Assembly (NCBI RefSeq): GCF_026427715.1
Contig: NZ_CP107558.1
Span: forward strand, 533,001-597,000
From: Methylocystis sp. MJC1
Lineage (GTDB): Bacteria > Pseudomonadota > Alphaproteobacteria > Rhizobiales > Beijerinckiaceae
Reading direction: 5' to 3'
DNA length: 64,000 bases
Position numbers and translations under genes: made by a program. A model generated the notes under the pieces. It made no database searches. It had not been told where the DNA came from and saw only the letters and a list, made by a program, of their open reading frames with translations. Shown here piece by piece: positions 26,462 to 35,189 of this stretch (its first letter is position 1; every line of letters begins with the position of its first letter).

Positions 26462-27750
26462 TCCTCTCCAGGCTCCTTGTTCCCACTACCCGGCGGACGT
26501 CCAGCGCCATCCGGCGCCTTCCCGGTGAGATCGCTGCCGAGCTCGACGGTGTTTGCAGGAACCCTGAGCGTTCCAACTTTCGGCTTCGGCGACATATGCT
26601 CGGAAATGCGCCATTCCTCCGGGCTGATCAGGCCAGAATTGGAGGCCAGACGTCCGTTATTGATCCGCGTCGCGACATCGGCGCGCAACAGCGCGGATTC
26701 GTCGAAGCTGATTTCCAGACCTTCTTCGTCTAGGTCAAAGGTCCGTTCGAATTTCTGCTCCCAGCGCTCGAGATCGGGCATGATCGTCTCATTGACGTAA
26801 GCCTGGTCAGCCTGAGCCTGATTGAGCTTCGAATTCGCGTCAGTCACGCCGACCTTGTGTGGCGGCATGCGAAACCAGCGCGTGACGTCTTCGACCGAGA
26901 ATTTGCGCTGCGCCAAAAATTCCAGATCTGCAGCGCTGAGCGTCATAGGCTTCCATTCGAGCCCCTCCTCGAGGATCGGAACGGCGCCGGCATTCTGAAT
27001 GCCAGCAAACATGCTCGACCATTGCGCCTGAAGGCGCTTGGCTGCGGCCTCTGAAAGCTGCTTGGCGATTTGCAGGACGCCGCTCGGGCGCGCGCCGTTC
27101 TGCATCCAGCGCGCGGCCTGCTGCTCCTGCGCCATGGCGAGGCCGATCGAGTCACGCGCAAAGCTGAGGCGGCCGGAGCCCGCCGTGACGTTGAACGCCA
27201 AGCCGCGCAAATGGAACATATCCTCAGCCGGGATCGCGACAGGCAGATCGCGGAGCGCCGCAATCTGAAACAGGCCGATCCGGTTGGTGTTGTAGTAGAT
27301 CGACCCGTCCGACGCCTCGAGCACCATGACGGCGTCGGGGTTCACCGGGATAAGTTCTTTTGGCCGGCCGCCACTGTCGCGCAGAATGACTGCATAGGCA
27401 TTGCCACGCAGCAGGAGGGCGGCCTGCATCTGTTCGACGAATTCGAACCATGTCTGCGCCCGATTGGGCCGCTTGAACAGCTTCGCGACGGGATGATCTT
27501 CGACGATGTCGAAACTGCCATCCTTGAGCGGCCGTCGAAGCGTCGGCGCGCAGCGGGCGACGTCTTCGCTGCGGATCGAGACGCAGGCGTAGACGGTCGA
27601 AACCGTCATCGCCGTCGCCTGGCTGATCAGGACGCCGGCGGCGGAAGGGATCGCCCCGAGAGTCGGAAGAAAGCCCTGAGCCGGAATGCCGCCGCCGATC
27701 GATTTTGTGACGGCTGGCGGCGCCGGGGATTTACGCGAGAACGGCCACAT
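26458..27750 (-). CDS. HK97-family portal protein
   Basis: The 430-residue protein shows the portal pattern: VYACVSIRSEDVARC, HPVAKLFKRPNRAQTWFEF and RWFRMPPHKVGVTDANS. It would form the dodecameric ring through which DNA is packaged. It lies three bases downstream of the terminase large subunit and overlaps the protease start. The Pro/Gly/Lys-rich C-terminus is typical. Confidence 0.9.
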   Translation of the reverse strand: MWPFSRKSPAPPAVTKSIGGGIPAQGFLPTLGAIPSAAGVLISQATAMTVSTVYACVSIRSEDVARCAPTLRRPLKDGSFDIVEDHPVAKLFKRPNRAQTWFEFVEQMQAALLLRGNAYAVILRDSGGRPKELIPVNPDAVMVLEASDGSIYYNTNRIGLFQIAALRDLPVAIPAEDMFHLRGLAFNVTAGSGRLSFARDSIGLAMAQEQQAARWMQNGARPSGVLQIAKQLSEAAAKRLQAQWSSMFAGIQNAGAVPILEEGLEWKPMTLSAADLEFLAQRKFSVEDVTRWFRMPPHKVGVTDANSKLNQAQADQAYVNETIMPDLERWEQKFERTFDLDEEGLEISFDESALLRADVATRINNGRLASNSGLISPEEWRISEHMSPKPKVGTLRVPANTVELGSDLTGKAPDGAGRPPGSGNKEPGEE

Positions 27751-27753
27751 GGA

Positions 27754-29517
27754 TCAGCCGCCGATCCTGAGAACGCGCATTTCCTGTTCTTCGTAGATCG
27801 ACGGTTGGCGGGCCGCGGAGGGCTCTGGATTCATGCTCATCAGCGCAGCCGCGTCGAAAAGCGCCATGAGCGGATCGATTTTCGCCGTGCCGCTCGCCGC
27901 CTTGGTGATGAGAGCGGCGTTTCCCTTGAGTTCGACTTTGGCGTTGGACACGGCCCAGGCAAGGAGGCCGGAGCCGGTATGCCAGAAGCTAGCGTCAGCG
28001 AGCTTGCGCTCAAGCGTCTTCATCGGGCCCATCAGCTTATAGCCCTGCGAGACCCCGCAGATTTGGTCATCATCGATCCCGGCTTCCGCCAGGGCGTCGA
28101 CGATCGCGCCGACCCCGGCCGGGTCGAGGCCGATCGCCGCCTTGTCCGGCAGCAAACCAGCATCCGCGAGACGCCGCACAATGGCGACCAGGCCTTTGAC
28201 ATCCTCGCCGAGCGTTTCGACGATGGTGAGGTCGCCCTCGGTCTCGAAAGTCGTCAGCTCTTGCGAGATGCTCTTGCGCCGTGCGAGCGCCGCGCGAAAT
28301 GCGAAGGCGTGTCCCCAGGCGAGCCATTCGCGCGTCTCGCGATCGCGGCCGATCACGCCGAGACCGAGAAGATCGTCGAGGCCGCCGCCATCGATGCCGA
28401 CGACGGCGACGTCGCAGCGCTCGATCAGCGTTTCGAGCGTAAGACCGGGGAGGCCGGCGTCGGCCCAATGATCCGCGCCCACCCAGCGGTCCGAGCGCAG
28501 GCCAAGACCGACCTCAATATTCAGATGCTGCGAGGCCCAGCCGATAAGTTCGGCTTCGCCGTCCTGTTTCGCGGTCTGGTAAAGCGCGTAGAGGCGCGGG
28601 ATTGTGATGGAGCGGCCGAGATTTGGGGTCACCATGGGCCAGAGCGCCGGGTCCTCCCATGGATAAGCGCCGTCGGCGTTCTTCTTGGCGCGCCCGATTT
28701 CCTCGGGGAACTCGTAGAGCACTGCAAGTAGAGCATCAGCGCGGCGACCGTCGCGGACATCGCGAGCGCGGGTGAGCTCGCGCTTGAAGACGCCCGCGGG
28801 AGGCCGCTCCGATTGCGTAGTGATGAAGGCCAAAAAAGCCTCGGGCTGAGAGATCATGCCGCTGCGCAACTGCCTGATGACGCGATCGGCTTCCGGCGCC
28901 GTTCCAATGAGGTGCACTTCGTCGATCAACGCGCCGACCGGCTTCGTGCCGGTGAGGACGTTTGGGTCGAAAGATTTGATCTGCAGAAAGCCGCCGGTTT
29001 TCGAGTCCGTGATCTTCTTGATGTGGTTTTGCACATGAAAGCGGCCGGAAAGATAAGGGTCGAGGGCGATGGCGCCGAGAGCCTGATTGAATGATAGCTC
29101 GGCGATAAGCTTGGTCGGCGCGACGAAGAGAAACGCGGCATTCGGGCGCTCGTTGAGGATGAGCGCGGCGAGCATCAGCAAGGCGCCGCCGGTCGTCTTG
29201 CTGTTCTTCTTGGGCACTAGAGCAAACAGCTCCGGAACCATCCGATGGAGAGTTTGTGGCGAGACCGAACCGAGCAGCGCCGCGGCGATCTCACGGAACC
29301 ATTGACCGGACGCCGACTCCATCGTCGGATTGTCCTTGACGTCCGCGAGCCGCAAACGATTGAATACAGCGACAGCGCGATCCGCCTGGTCGCGGAAGAT
29401 CGGCAGGTCCGGGATCAGGGAGCGACCCTCCCGGATGCGCTCGCGCCAATCCGGAACGGCGAAATTCCATGCAGCGGTCAATGCGGTCTGTTCGACGCGC
29501 CGAGCAGGCGCTCCCAT
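27754..29517 (-). CDS. terL: Terminase large subunit
   Basis: The 587-residue protein carries the packaging ATPase core: the atypical Walker A VPKKNSKTT (residues about 100-108), the Walker B region VGALIDEVH, and a C-terminal nuclease region with Asp motifs (VVGIDGGGLDD, LDPAGVG). It would drive genome packaging at the portal. It overlaps the small subunit gene by about 40 bases. Confidence 0.9.
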   Translation of the reverse strand: MGAPARRVEQTALTAAWNFAVPDWRERIREGRSLIPDLPIFRDQADRAVAVFNRLRLADVKDNPTMESASGQWFREIAAALLGSVSPQTLHRMVPELFALVPKKNSKTTGGALLMLAALILNERPNAAFLFVAPTKLIAELSFNQALGAIALDPYLSGRFHVQNHIKKITDSKTGGFLQIKSFDPNVLTGTKPVGALIDEVHLIGTAPEADRVIRQLRSGMISQPEAFLAFITTQSERPPAGVFKRELTRARDVRDGRRADALLAVLYEFPEEIGRAKKNADGAYPWEDPALWPMVTPNLGRSITIPRLYALYQTAKQDGEAELIGWASQHLNIEVGLGLRSDRWVGADHWADAGLPGLTLETLIERCDVAVVGIDGGGLDDLLGLGVIGRDRETREWLAWGHAFAFRAALARRKSISQELTTFETEGDLTIVETLGEDVKGLVAIVRRLADAGLLPDKAAIGLDPAGVGAIVDALAEAGIDDDQICGVSQGYKLMGPMKTLERKLADASFWHTGSGLLAWAVSNAKVELKGNAALITKAASGTAKIDPLMALFDAAALMSMNPEPSAARQPSIYEEQEMRVLRIGG

Positions 29518-29966
29518 TCGCTTTTCGCGTCGATCGCAGTTTCCGCCGCGTCGTCATCACCGGCAAGCGGCAGGTCTGCCTGACCGGGCGGTGGCGGCGC
29601 TTTCGTCGCGAGCAACGCTTGCGTGATAGCGAAGCGATAGCGAGGATTGAGGCCGAGCCTGTCTTCGAGAGAGGCGAGGCACGCCTCGATATCTTTGCGC
29701 ATCCGAAACTCCGGCCGGGGCCGGACCAGCTCCTCGACATGCTCCGAAGACGTCTTGTAGCTGTGACCCTCCTTTTCGAGAGTGTCGGTCAGCGAAATCC
29801 ACTCGGCCATGTATTGGACGTAACGCCCCAGCGCGTTGTAATCGGTCGACTGCAGAAAGCGGATCGAAGCCAGCTCCTCGTGCAACTTCACCCAAAGCGC
29901 GCGGGCCACACGATTGACCAACCACTTTGGCGCGCTGCCGCGAGTGCTTTTAGGTTTCCGGGCCAT
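29478..29966 (-). CDS. P27-family terminase small subunit
   Basis: The 162-residue protein contains the P27-type pattern WVKLHEELASIRFLQSTDYN followed by NALGRYVQYMAEW and SEHVEELVRPRPEFRMRKD. Such proteins recognise the phage DNA for packaging. It lies directly ahead of the large subunit gene in transcription order. The basic N-terminus (MARKPKSTRG) fits DNA binding. Confidence 0.82.
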   Translation of the reverse strand: MARKPKSTRGSAPKWLVNRVARALWVKLHEELASIRFLQSTDYNALGRYVQYMAEWISLTDTLEKEGHSYKTSSEHVEELVRPRPEFRMRKDIEACLASLEDRLGLNPRYRFAITQALLATKAPPPPGQADLPLAGDDDAAETAIDAKSEWERLLGASNRPH

Positions 29967-30099
29967 CAGACCATGTGAAAAAAAGTTTTCAGACTTTCAG
30001 CGGTCAAAAATCTGCGCGTGAGGGGCAGTCCGATTTCTAGTCGGCACGCCGGGCGCGGATTTAACCCCCACCCCCAACCGACCAACAATCATTGGTGGG

Positions 30100-30435
30100 T
30101 TACCGGGCGCGCCTTGCTGCCTTGGCTTTCGCCGTCTTCCGATTGCTGCATGGGGCGCAAAGGGTCTGGCCGTTGTTTGGGTCGAGCCGCGCGCCGCCGT
30201 CCTCGATCTCGACGACATGGTCAGCGATCAGTCGGACGCCGTGCCCATGCGCGCCACACTCGACGCATCGATGGCCATCCCGCTGCTTCACCTCCGCGGC
30301 CCAAGCCTTATGGGCGGCAGACTGGTAATGCGCGGCGTTCGCTCCGCCGTCTGACGGGAGCATCCTGACGCGCGACGTAGGCGCCGCCTTGATACGCGGT
30401 TTGAGGAGCTTGAGGGCCAAGGGCAAGCTTCGCAC
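30100..30435 (-). CDS. HNH endonuclease
   Basis: The 111-residue protein has the HNH motif: the zinc pair CVEC, the ADHVVEIEDGG segment with the catalytic His, then NGQTLCAPCSNRKTAKA. Free HNH proteins next to terminase genes often assist DNA packaging by nicking. The start codon lies immediately beyond the NusG-like gene stop, indicating one operon. Confidence 0.87.
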   Translation of the reverse strand: MRSLPLALKLLKPRIKAAPTSRVRMLPSDGGANAAHYQSAAHKAWAAEVKQRDGHRCVECGAHGHGVRLIADHVVEIEDGGARLDPNNGQTLCAPCSNRKTAKAKAARRAR

Positions 30436-31086
30436 TTACGCCCGCTTGCGCTGGCGTAGTTTGACGTCGGGCTCGATCGGACGCTTTCGGCATTGCACCA
30501 CGAGCGCGACGTGGCCGGCTTCAACAAACAAGGGCGCCGACCCGCCGAATTTAGACGTATCGAGTATCAAGCTGCGACGGTTGTCAACCCTCTCGACAAC
30601 GCCCTTCCATCCGATCGCAGGCCCTTGCGTCACTTCGACAGTGTCGCCAACAGCTATTTGCATAGCCATGACGGCGGTCCCGAACGAGTCGGATTTCTTG
30701 TAGAACTCAATCATTTCGGCCGACACGACAACCGGCCTTTCGCCATCCTTGCAGCGCACGACGCCTGCCGCCAAAGGCATGTGGAAAATTTTCTCACAGA
30801 GCCCCTTCGTCATCGCCACGCGGAGGAAGATCAGCGGCCCGAAGCGCGAAACTTTGCGAACCGAAGCAGCGCGCCTCATCACGCCGCCCGCCATGATGCG
30901 TCGAGTTGTTCGCACGACCTCCACCAAGTGGAGCACTTCTGCGCTTCCCATGAAGGCCGCTTCCAGCGCGATCGAAAGTTCGAACTCCTTCCCCTCGATT
31001 GCTTCAACCACATACCAAGCCGGCTCCTGTTCGGCTTGTTCCCAAAACTTCCGATTGACGTCGTTTGCCCGCGCCGTTTGCGCCAT
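30436..31086 (-). CDS. NusG-like (NGN-KOW) transcription elongation factor of the phage
   Basis: The 216-residue protein has an N-terminal NGN-type start (PAWYVVEAIEGKEFELSIAL) and a C-terminal KOW-type motif (VGDTVEVTQGPAIGWKGVVE). This is the architecture of NusG/RfaH paralogues that bind RNA polymerase and promote antitermination. I chose ATG 31086 for the GGAAGGG 13 bases upstream; the frame is open to 31131. It lies between the 9-mer array and the head operon, so it could let polymerase read into late genes. That role is inference. Confidence 0.65.
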   Translation of the reverse strand: MAQTARANDVNRKFWEQAEQEPAWYVVEAIEGKEFELSIALEAAFMGSAEVLHLVEVVRTTRRIMAGGVMRRAASVRKVSRFGPLIFLRVAMTKGLCEKIFHMPLAAGVVRCKDGERPVVVSAEMIEFYKKSDSFGTAVMAMQIAVGDTVEVTQGPAIGWKGVVERVDNRRSLILDTSKFGGSAPLFVEAGHVALVVQCRKRPIEPDVKLRQRKRA

Positions 31087-31142
31087 CGCCGCTCGCCCTT
31101 CCATTTCATCGCCGAACGCCATCCACGCCACACCGACTAAAG

Positions 31143-31394
31143 TGTCCCACCTGTCCCACCTTGATCAAACAAAAAATAAAGGTGGGACACGCATAACCGT
31201 ATGATCTCACGCCGTTTGTCCCACCTGTCCCACCTGTCCCACCTATTTTGCCATTCCGACCGCGCCGGCCCTTTTGTCCGAACCGCCGAAAAAGGTGGGA
31301 CAGGTGGGACAGGTGGGACGACGCCCCTGAATTCAGTTGCTTACAGTGTCCCACCTCTATGCTGCACATGCGAGAAGGTGGGACAGGTGGGACA
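31143..31394. repeat. Twelve-copy TGTCCCACC array with near-perfect dyad symmetry
   Basis: Copies on the + strand (F) or - strand (R) start at 31143 F, 31152 F, 31181 R, 31217 F, 31226 F, 31235 F, 31294 R, 31303 R, 31312 R (one mismatch), 31347 F, 31377 R and 31386 R. The order FF-R-FFF-RRR-F-RR is its own mirror image, and the gaps (20, 27, 50, 26, 21) are symmetric too. Three hairpins are possible, the central one with a 26-27 bp stem. The array starts three bases past the helicase stop. Candidate roles are a replication origin, or RNA hairpins in the leftward transcript. Confidence 0.85.
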
Positions 31395-31397
31395 CTT

Positions 31398-33017
31398 TCA
31401 ACTCGCGTCTAGCTCCGCTTCTTCGTCGGGCACGGCTTCGCCCCAAGGAAACGCCTGCTTCAGCGCCGCATCGAAACTGCGCTTGCATTGCCCAAGCGAG
31501 GGGAAACGCAGGCACCAAACGCGCCGCGTGACCTGGACGGTCTTCAGTGTCTCTTCGTCCCAGACCTCGACTTCTTCGACGGAGCGCACGCGCTCGACAC
31601 CCGGCACTAAGCGGCGCAGCGCAATCCCGAACTCAGTCTCGCTCGCCTTGCGCCGAACGCCGATCCTCTCATTTGTGCGGAGGTAATCGTTGAAGAGCGT
31701 CGCGGCCGGCACTTTCTCGCGCCAGGCGCCCGCACGATGCGTCTGCGCGCCGTCTTCGAGGCGCTGAAGCCACCAGGCCGCAATCGGATCGAGCGACCGA
31801 ATTTTCTGCTCCAGTAGCGCAGCGGTTTTCGGAATCACGCGGAGGTTAGGCGCGTCCGGCGCGTCGAGATCGACCTCCAGCAAATCCGCCAACAGCGCCT
31901 CTCTCCCGCCATCGTTCAGCTCGGCGTAAAGCTTTGCGAAGCGGCCGTGATCTTCCTTCCAATGCTCCGCCACGTCGAAACAGGCGAAGCGGCGTTCATC
32001 CATGCCGGCCGGCACAACCCAGCTTTCATTGGACGAGAAGAGCAGCCGCACATAATTGTCGAGGCGTATCGGATCGACGCCCTTGGCTTCGATCATCTGC
32101 TTGGGCGCAGTGACGAGCCCCTTCAGCCGGCCTTCCGCCGCCTTGTCGCCGGCCCAAATGCCCTCATCCACCTGCAGAAGGATGCAAGAGCCCATATGGG
32201 CGTTGAACTGGCCGACAAGGTAACGCGGATCGTCGACGAGGAAATAATGCGAAGCGAAGAGCGAGCCGATGACGTCGCCGACGACCGTCTTGCCCGTGCC
32301 CATCTTGCCGCGCAGCACGATCGCCGTGCCGATGCGCTCGCGCGGCCTCTGGACGAGATGCGCGAACCAGTGCCAAACCCAGCGATAGATTCGATAGTCG
32401 CTATCGCAGATGTTCGCCTTCACGTGATCCTGAAAGGTGAAATATTTCTTCCAGCGCTCCTTGGCGGGCGTTTGCCTGTCCGGCGAGACAGAGAAACCTC
32501 GCCACAAATTGAAATAGCCCTTCGTCCCCGGCGCGTTGTTGGGATCGGGAAAGAACTCGATGCCGTCATAGGTGCGCCGCCGCGCGTGCTTGAGCCAATA
32601 GGGCGCGACGGACACATAGCGGCGGACGGTCTGGTAAGAGCCGTCTTCCTGCCGCTCGCGCTTGAGCACGGGACGAAACTGGTTCTGGAAATAGGCCTTG
32701 AAGGCGTCGACCGAGAGAACGCGGGTGCGATCCTCGATCGGCGCGTCGGGCATTTCGCGTATGACAACGGCGCGCGAGCCCATCAGGACGAAGCACCACT
32801 CGCAGTTGAACTCGTCTATGAAATCGCGCGGCCCATCATCCCCATCTTCCGGCGGCGGCGCGTCATTCTCCGGCGGCTCAGCGTCGCCGCCATTCTGCGC
32901 CTGAGCATCGCCAGGCGCAGCGGCCGCATTGCCCGACGCCAACGCCGCCTTGCGCGCGCCTGGGAAGGCCAGGATTTCGGCGCCCTCGACAACCTGGACG
33001 ATGTCATCTTTTCCCAT
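31398..33017 (-). CDS. DUF5906-type phage helicase (D5-like)
   Basis: The 539-residue protein has an acidic Pro-rich N-terminus, a domain with KYFTFQDHVKANICDSDYRI, then a superfamily 3-like ATPase with Walker A GKMGTGKT and a downstream HMGSCILLQVDEGIW. Members unwind DNA at phage or plasmid origins, often paired with a primase. Its ATG overlaps the primase stop (ATGA at 33014-33017). The C-terminal part (LRFPSLGQCKRSFDAALKQ) is winged-helix-like by appearance only. Confidence 0.8.
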   Translation of the reverse strand: MGKDDIVQVVEGAEILAFPGARKAALASGNAAAAPGDAQAQNGGDAEPPENDAPPPEDGDDGPRDFIDEFNCEWCFVLMGSRAVVIREMPDAPIEDRTRVLSVDAFKAYFQNQFRPVLKRERQEDGSYQTVRRYVSVAPYWLKHARRRTYDGIEFFPDPNNAPGTKGYFNLWRGFSVSPDRQTPAKERWKKYFTFQDHVKANICDSDYRIYRWVWHWFAHLVQRPRERIGTAIVLRGKMGTGKTVVGDVIGSLFASHYFLVDDPRYLVGQFNAHMGSCILLQVDEGIWAGDKAAEGRLKGLVTAPKQMIEAKGVDPIRLDNYVRLLFSSNESWVVPAGMDERRFACFDVAEHWKEDHGRFAKLYAELNDGGREALLADLLEVDLDAPDAPNLRVIPKTAALLEQKIRSLDPIAAWWLQRLEDGAQTHRAGAWREKVPAATLFNDYLRTNERIGVRRKASETEFGIALRRLVPGVERVRSVEEVEVWDEETLKTVQVTRRVWCLRFPSLGQCKRSFDAALKQAFPWGEAVPDEEAELDAS

Positions 33018-34243
33018 CACGCCGCCTCGCCCTCTAACGCGCGCATGCGCATATCGTTGAAATCCGCGCCCTCCTTGCTCATCGCGAGCTTGATGGTGAG
33101 AGAGGGATATTCACGCGAAAATCGCTTCGCCCCGCGAAGCAGCGCGAGCCGCGTCGTGAAAGGATCGCTGTCGCCGTCGCCGAGCAGGATCAGCTCTTCG
33201 ACGGAAGGCGGCACATAGATCACGCGCCAATCGTCCTGCGGCGCGACAAGCGTGTCGTCGCGCACCAACACCGCGCGCGTGCGGCCGCGCGCGTCGACGA
33301 AGGTTTTCGTAGGGTGCTTGATGCGGCCCTTGGCCTTGCCGCCGAGATTGTCGAGATCGACGCTCGTCCGAAACTCCGCCCCCTCGACGAGCGGCGAGCC
33401 CGCTTCGATCAAAGACCAATAGACGGAGAGAACCGTCTCTATGCCCTCGCCGAGAAACCAGCGCCTCGGTTCGTCGCCGCCGGAGACCATGCGGATCGAA
33501 CCGCCCTTGAGCGAGCCGCGCACCTTCTTCGCCGGCAGCATCATGCCGGTTTCCGGATCGACCGTTTCCGCCTTGCCCCTGGGCGCGTCGAGATCGATCC
33601 AGGTGACATGCACGCCCGTAAAGCGCCCGTCGACGCCTTCGATCGCCGAAATCATCGCCGGGCCCTTGCGGGCGATACAGCGCTTCGTTTCGTTCCAAAG
33701 CTCCATTTCCGGCGCGAAGCGCAGGCGTGACGAAGGGTGAGGGCGAATCCGCCGCTTTTCGAGATAGGCCTCGACGGGCGTGCCGGAGAGCTGGAGAGAT
33801 CGCCGCCAAAATCCCCAGGCGCGGCGACGCTCGGCTTCGCGAAAAACATTGCGTTCATGCGCGCGCCGCTCTTCCTCGGCGATACGCTCTTCCTCGCGCC
33901 TGGCGAGCTGCGCCTCGCGCTCGCGCCGCTCTTCAAACGTTTCGCTGGCCTCGCGCCCCGGCGGCGGCCGCCCTGTCACGGCCTCGCACGCGCCGACGAA
34001 ATCGAGCCCGTCGATATGTTGCGCAAGTGCAATCGCGTCGCCAGAAAAGCCCGACACGCGGCAGTTCCACACATTCTTGCGCGTGTTCACGGAGAAGCGA
34101 TCCTGCCCGCCGCATCCGGGGCAAGGTTGCCCCGCATCACCCGGTCTGATTTTGATCCCGCGCAGCGTGCAATAGCTCGCGACGCTCACGCGACGCGCTT
34201 CTTCGATCCAGTCTCGCCAAGCGAGATCATGTGCGATGGTCAT
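33017..34243 (-). CDS. Phage primase with CHC2 zinc finger and Toprim domain
   Basis: The 408-residue protein begins with a CHC2-type zinc region (CPGCGGQDRFSVNTRKNVWNC, read as two zinc pairs near residues 40-60), continues with a coiled-coil rich in Arg/Glu, and ends with a Toprim-type segment (FLGEGIETVLSVYW, then LILLGDGDSDPF). It should make primers for the adjacent helicase. The ATG at 34243 lies inside the preceding gene, overlapping by 17 bases. Confidence 0.82.
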   Translation of the reverse strand: MTIAHDLAWRDWIEEARRVSVASYCTLRGIKIRPGDAGQPCPGCGGQDRFSVNTRKNVWNCRVSGFSGDAIALAQHIDGLDFVGACEAVTGRPPPGREASETFEERREREAQLARREEERIAEEERRAHERNVFREAERRRAWGFWRRSLQLSGTPVEAYLEKRRIRPHPSSRLRFAPEMELWNETKRCIARKGPAMISAIEGVDGRFTGVHVTWIDLDAPRGKAETVDPETGMMLPAKKVRGSLKGGSIRMVSGGDEPRRWFLGEGIETVLSVYWSLIEAGSPLVEGAEFRTSVDLDNLGGKAKGRIKHPTKTFVDARGRTRAVLVRDDTLVAPQDDWRVIYVPPSVEELILLGDGDSDPFTTRLALLRGAKRFSREYPSLTIKLAMSKEGADFNDMRMRALEGEAA

Positions 34244-34556
34244 GCAGACTCGCTTTCTTGGCTTGCGCGCACGCCGCGCCATAGCTGGGCTCGACGCCGC
34301 GCTTTTTCGCGTTGCTGAGCAATTGATCGATCAAATTCCCACTGGAGAGATCGAGCGCGTCGGCGCATTGAATCGCCGTCAGCCCCAGTCGGCGCAGCGC
34401 CACGGCGACGCGCTGCTTCTCGGTCAGGCCGTCGAATTCCGCGTCGCTCAATTGCTCGGCGATAATCGTCGCGATGGCGGCGCGATCGAGCGGCCCGCGC
34501 TGGAGCCGACGCCGCACTTCGTCGAGCGGCAAGACCTTGCGTGCGATATCGTTCAT
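34227..34556 (-). CDS. Small helix-turn-helix-like phage protein
   Basis: The 109-residue protein contains a segment TEKQRVAVALRRLGLTAIQCADALDLSSGNLI, residues about 45-76, that resembles a sigma-factor region 4 or Xre-type DNA-binding fold. It is coupled to neighbours by overlapping start/stop codons (ATGA at 34553-34556). It might regulate early genes or bind the origin; no exact family is recognised. Confidence 0.5.
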   Translation of the reverse strand: MNDIARKVLPLDEVRRRLQRGPLDRAAIATIIAEQLSDAEFDGLTEKQRVAVALRRLGLTAIQCADALDLSSGNLIDQLLSNAKKRGVEPSYGAACAQAKKASLHDHRT

Positions 34557-34885
34557 TGTCGCTCCCCATCGATCGCATCGAGGACATGGCCGGCGAGCCC
34601 TTGCGGGCGGCCTTCGCCGTCGCGCGAGATCGCGCTCGCCAGTTGCGCGGCTGCTGCCCCATGCTGCAGGGCGAGCGAAAGCAACAGCCCCGTGTCGCGC
34701 GCCAAATGGTCGAACAGCGTCGTTGTCTTGACGGCGCTGATGAAAACTTCCGCCAGCCGGCCATTGTCGAAGCGGCCATAGGTGACGCGGAAACTTTGGC
34801 CTTCGAAAAAGGTCTCAAAGCTCTCGCCCGCGCGGCGGCAGGGGAGGGGCTCGCGACGCCCTTGCGCGTGAATCTCGTCAGCCAA
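34553..34885 (-). CDS. TSCPD domain protein
   Basis: The 110-residue protein matches the TSCPD domain: VTYGRFDNGRLAEVFISA, then LFDHLARDTGLLLSLALQHG and ISRDGEGRPQGLAGHVLD. This domain forms the C-terminus of vitamin B12-dependent ribonucleotide reductases and also occurs alone. No reductase is encoded nearby. The start is taken as TTG at 34885, overlapping the previous stop, because no ATG precedes the domain and GGAGG lies just upstream; its 4-base spacing is short, so the start is uncertain. Confidence 0.65.
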   Translation of the reverse strand: MADEIHAQGRREPLPCRRAGESFETFFEGQSFRVTYGRFDNGRLAEVFISAVKTTTLFDHLARDTGLLLSLALQHGAAAAQLASAISRDGEGRPQGLAGHVLDAIDGERQ

Positions 34886-35087
34886 GATGCCTCCGATGTT
34901 CTCCGCATGCCCAGATGATGCTTTCCGGCCGACGCACGTCGCCCTTGCCGAAAGGCCCAAAGGCGCCGCAGATGACGCAACGATGCGGCGCCGGCGCGAG
35001 GGTGCGCGGTACAGTTCGCGGCGCAACGCGCGGCTTGCCCGGCGCGCGCCGAGGGACCGGAACAAAGAGATCGAGATCGCGTTGCAT
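34878..35087 (-). CDS. Small zinc-finger-like phage protein
   Basis: The 69-residue protein has a basic Pro/Arg-rich N-terminal half and a C-terminal CVIC...CGEH pattern that could bind zinc (CVICGAFGPFGKGD, then WACGEHRRH). It is read in the early operon ahead of the TSCPD gene. ATG at 35087 is taken over the upstream frame. Role unknown. Confidence 0.5.
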   Translation of the reverse strand: MQRDLDLFVPVPRRAPGKPRVAPRTVPRTLAPAPHRCVICGAFGPFGKGDVRRPESIIWACGEHRRHLG

Positions 35088-35189
35088 CTTCGCCCCTCTG
35101 GAAACGACCCGGGCCGCGACTTTTATCAGCCGCCCGCCGCGGCCCGGCACTCGACGCTACACGCAACGAAACAAGCGCGAGTCGCTGCG

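Noticed and set aside
31106..31369. Minus-strand frame with repeated SHLSHLSHL and GGTGGTGG segments
   Set aside because: The residues are only the translation of the 9-mer array; no ribosome-binding site or protein-like composition.
31143..31394. CRISPR array
   Set aside because: Repeats are 9 bases in both orientations with symmetric spacers, and no cas gene is near.
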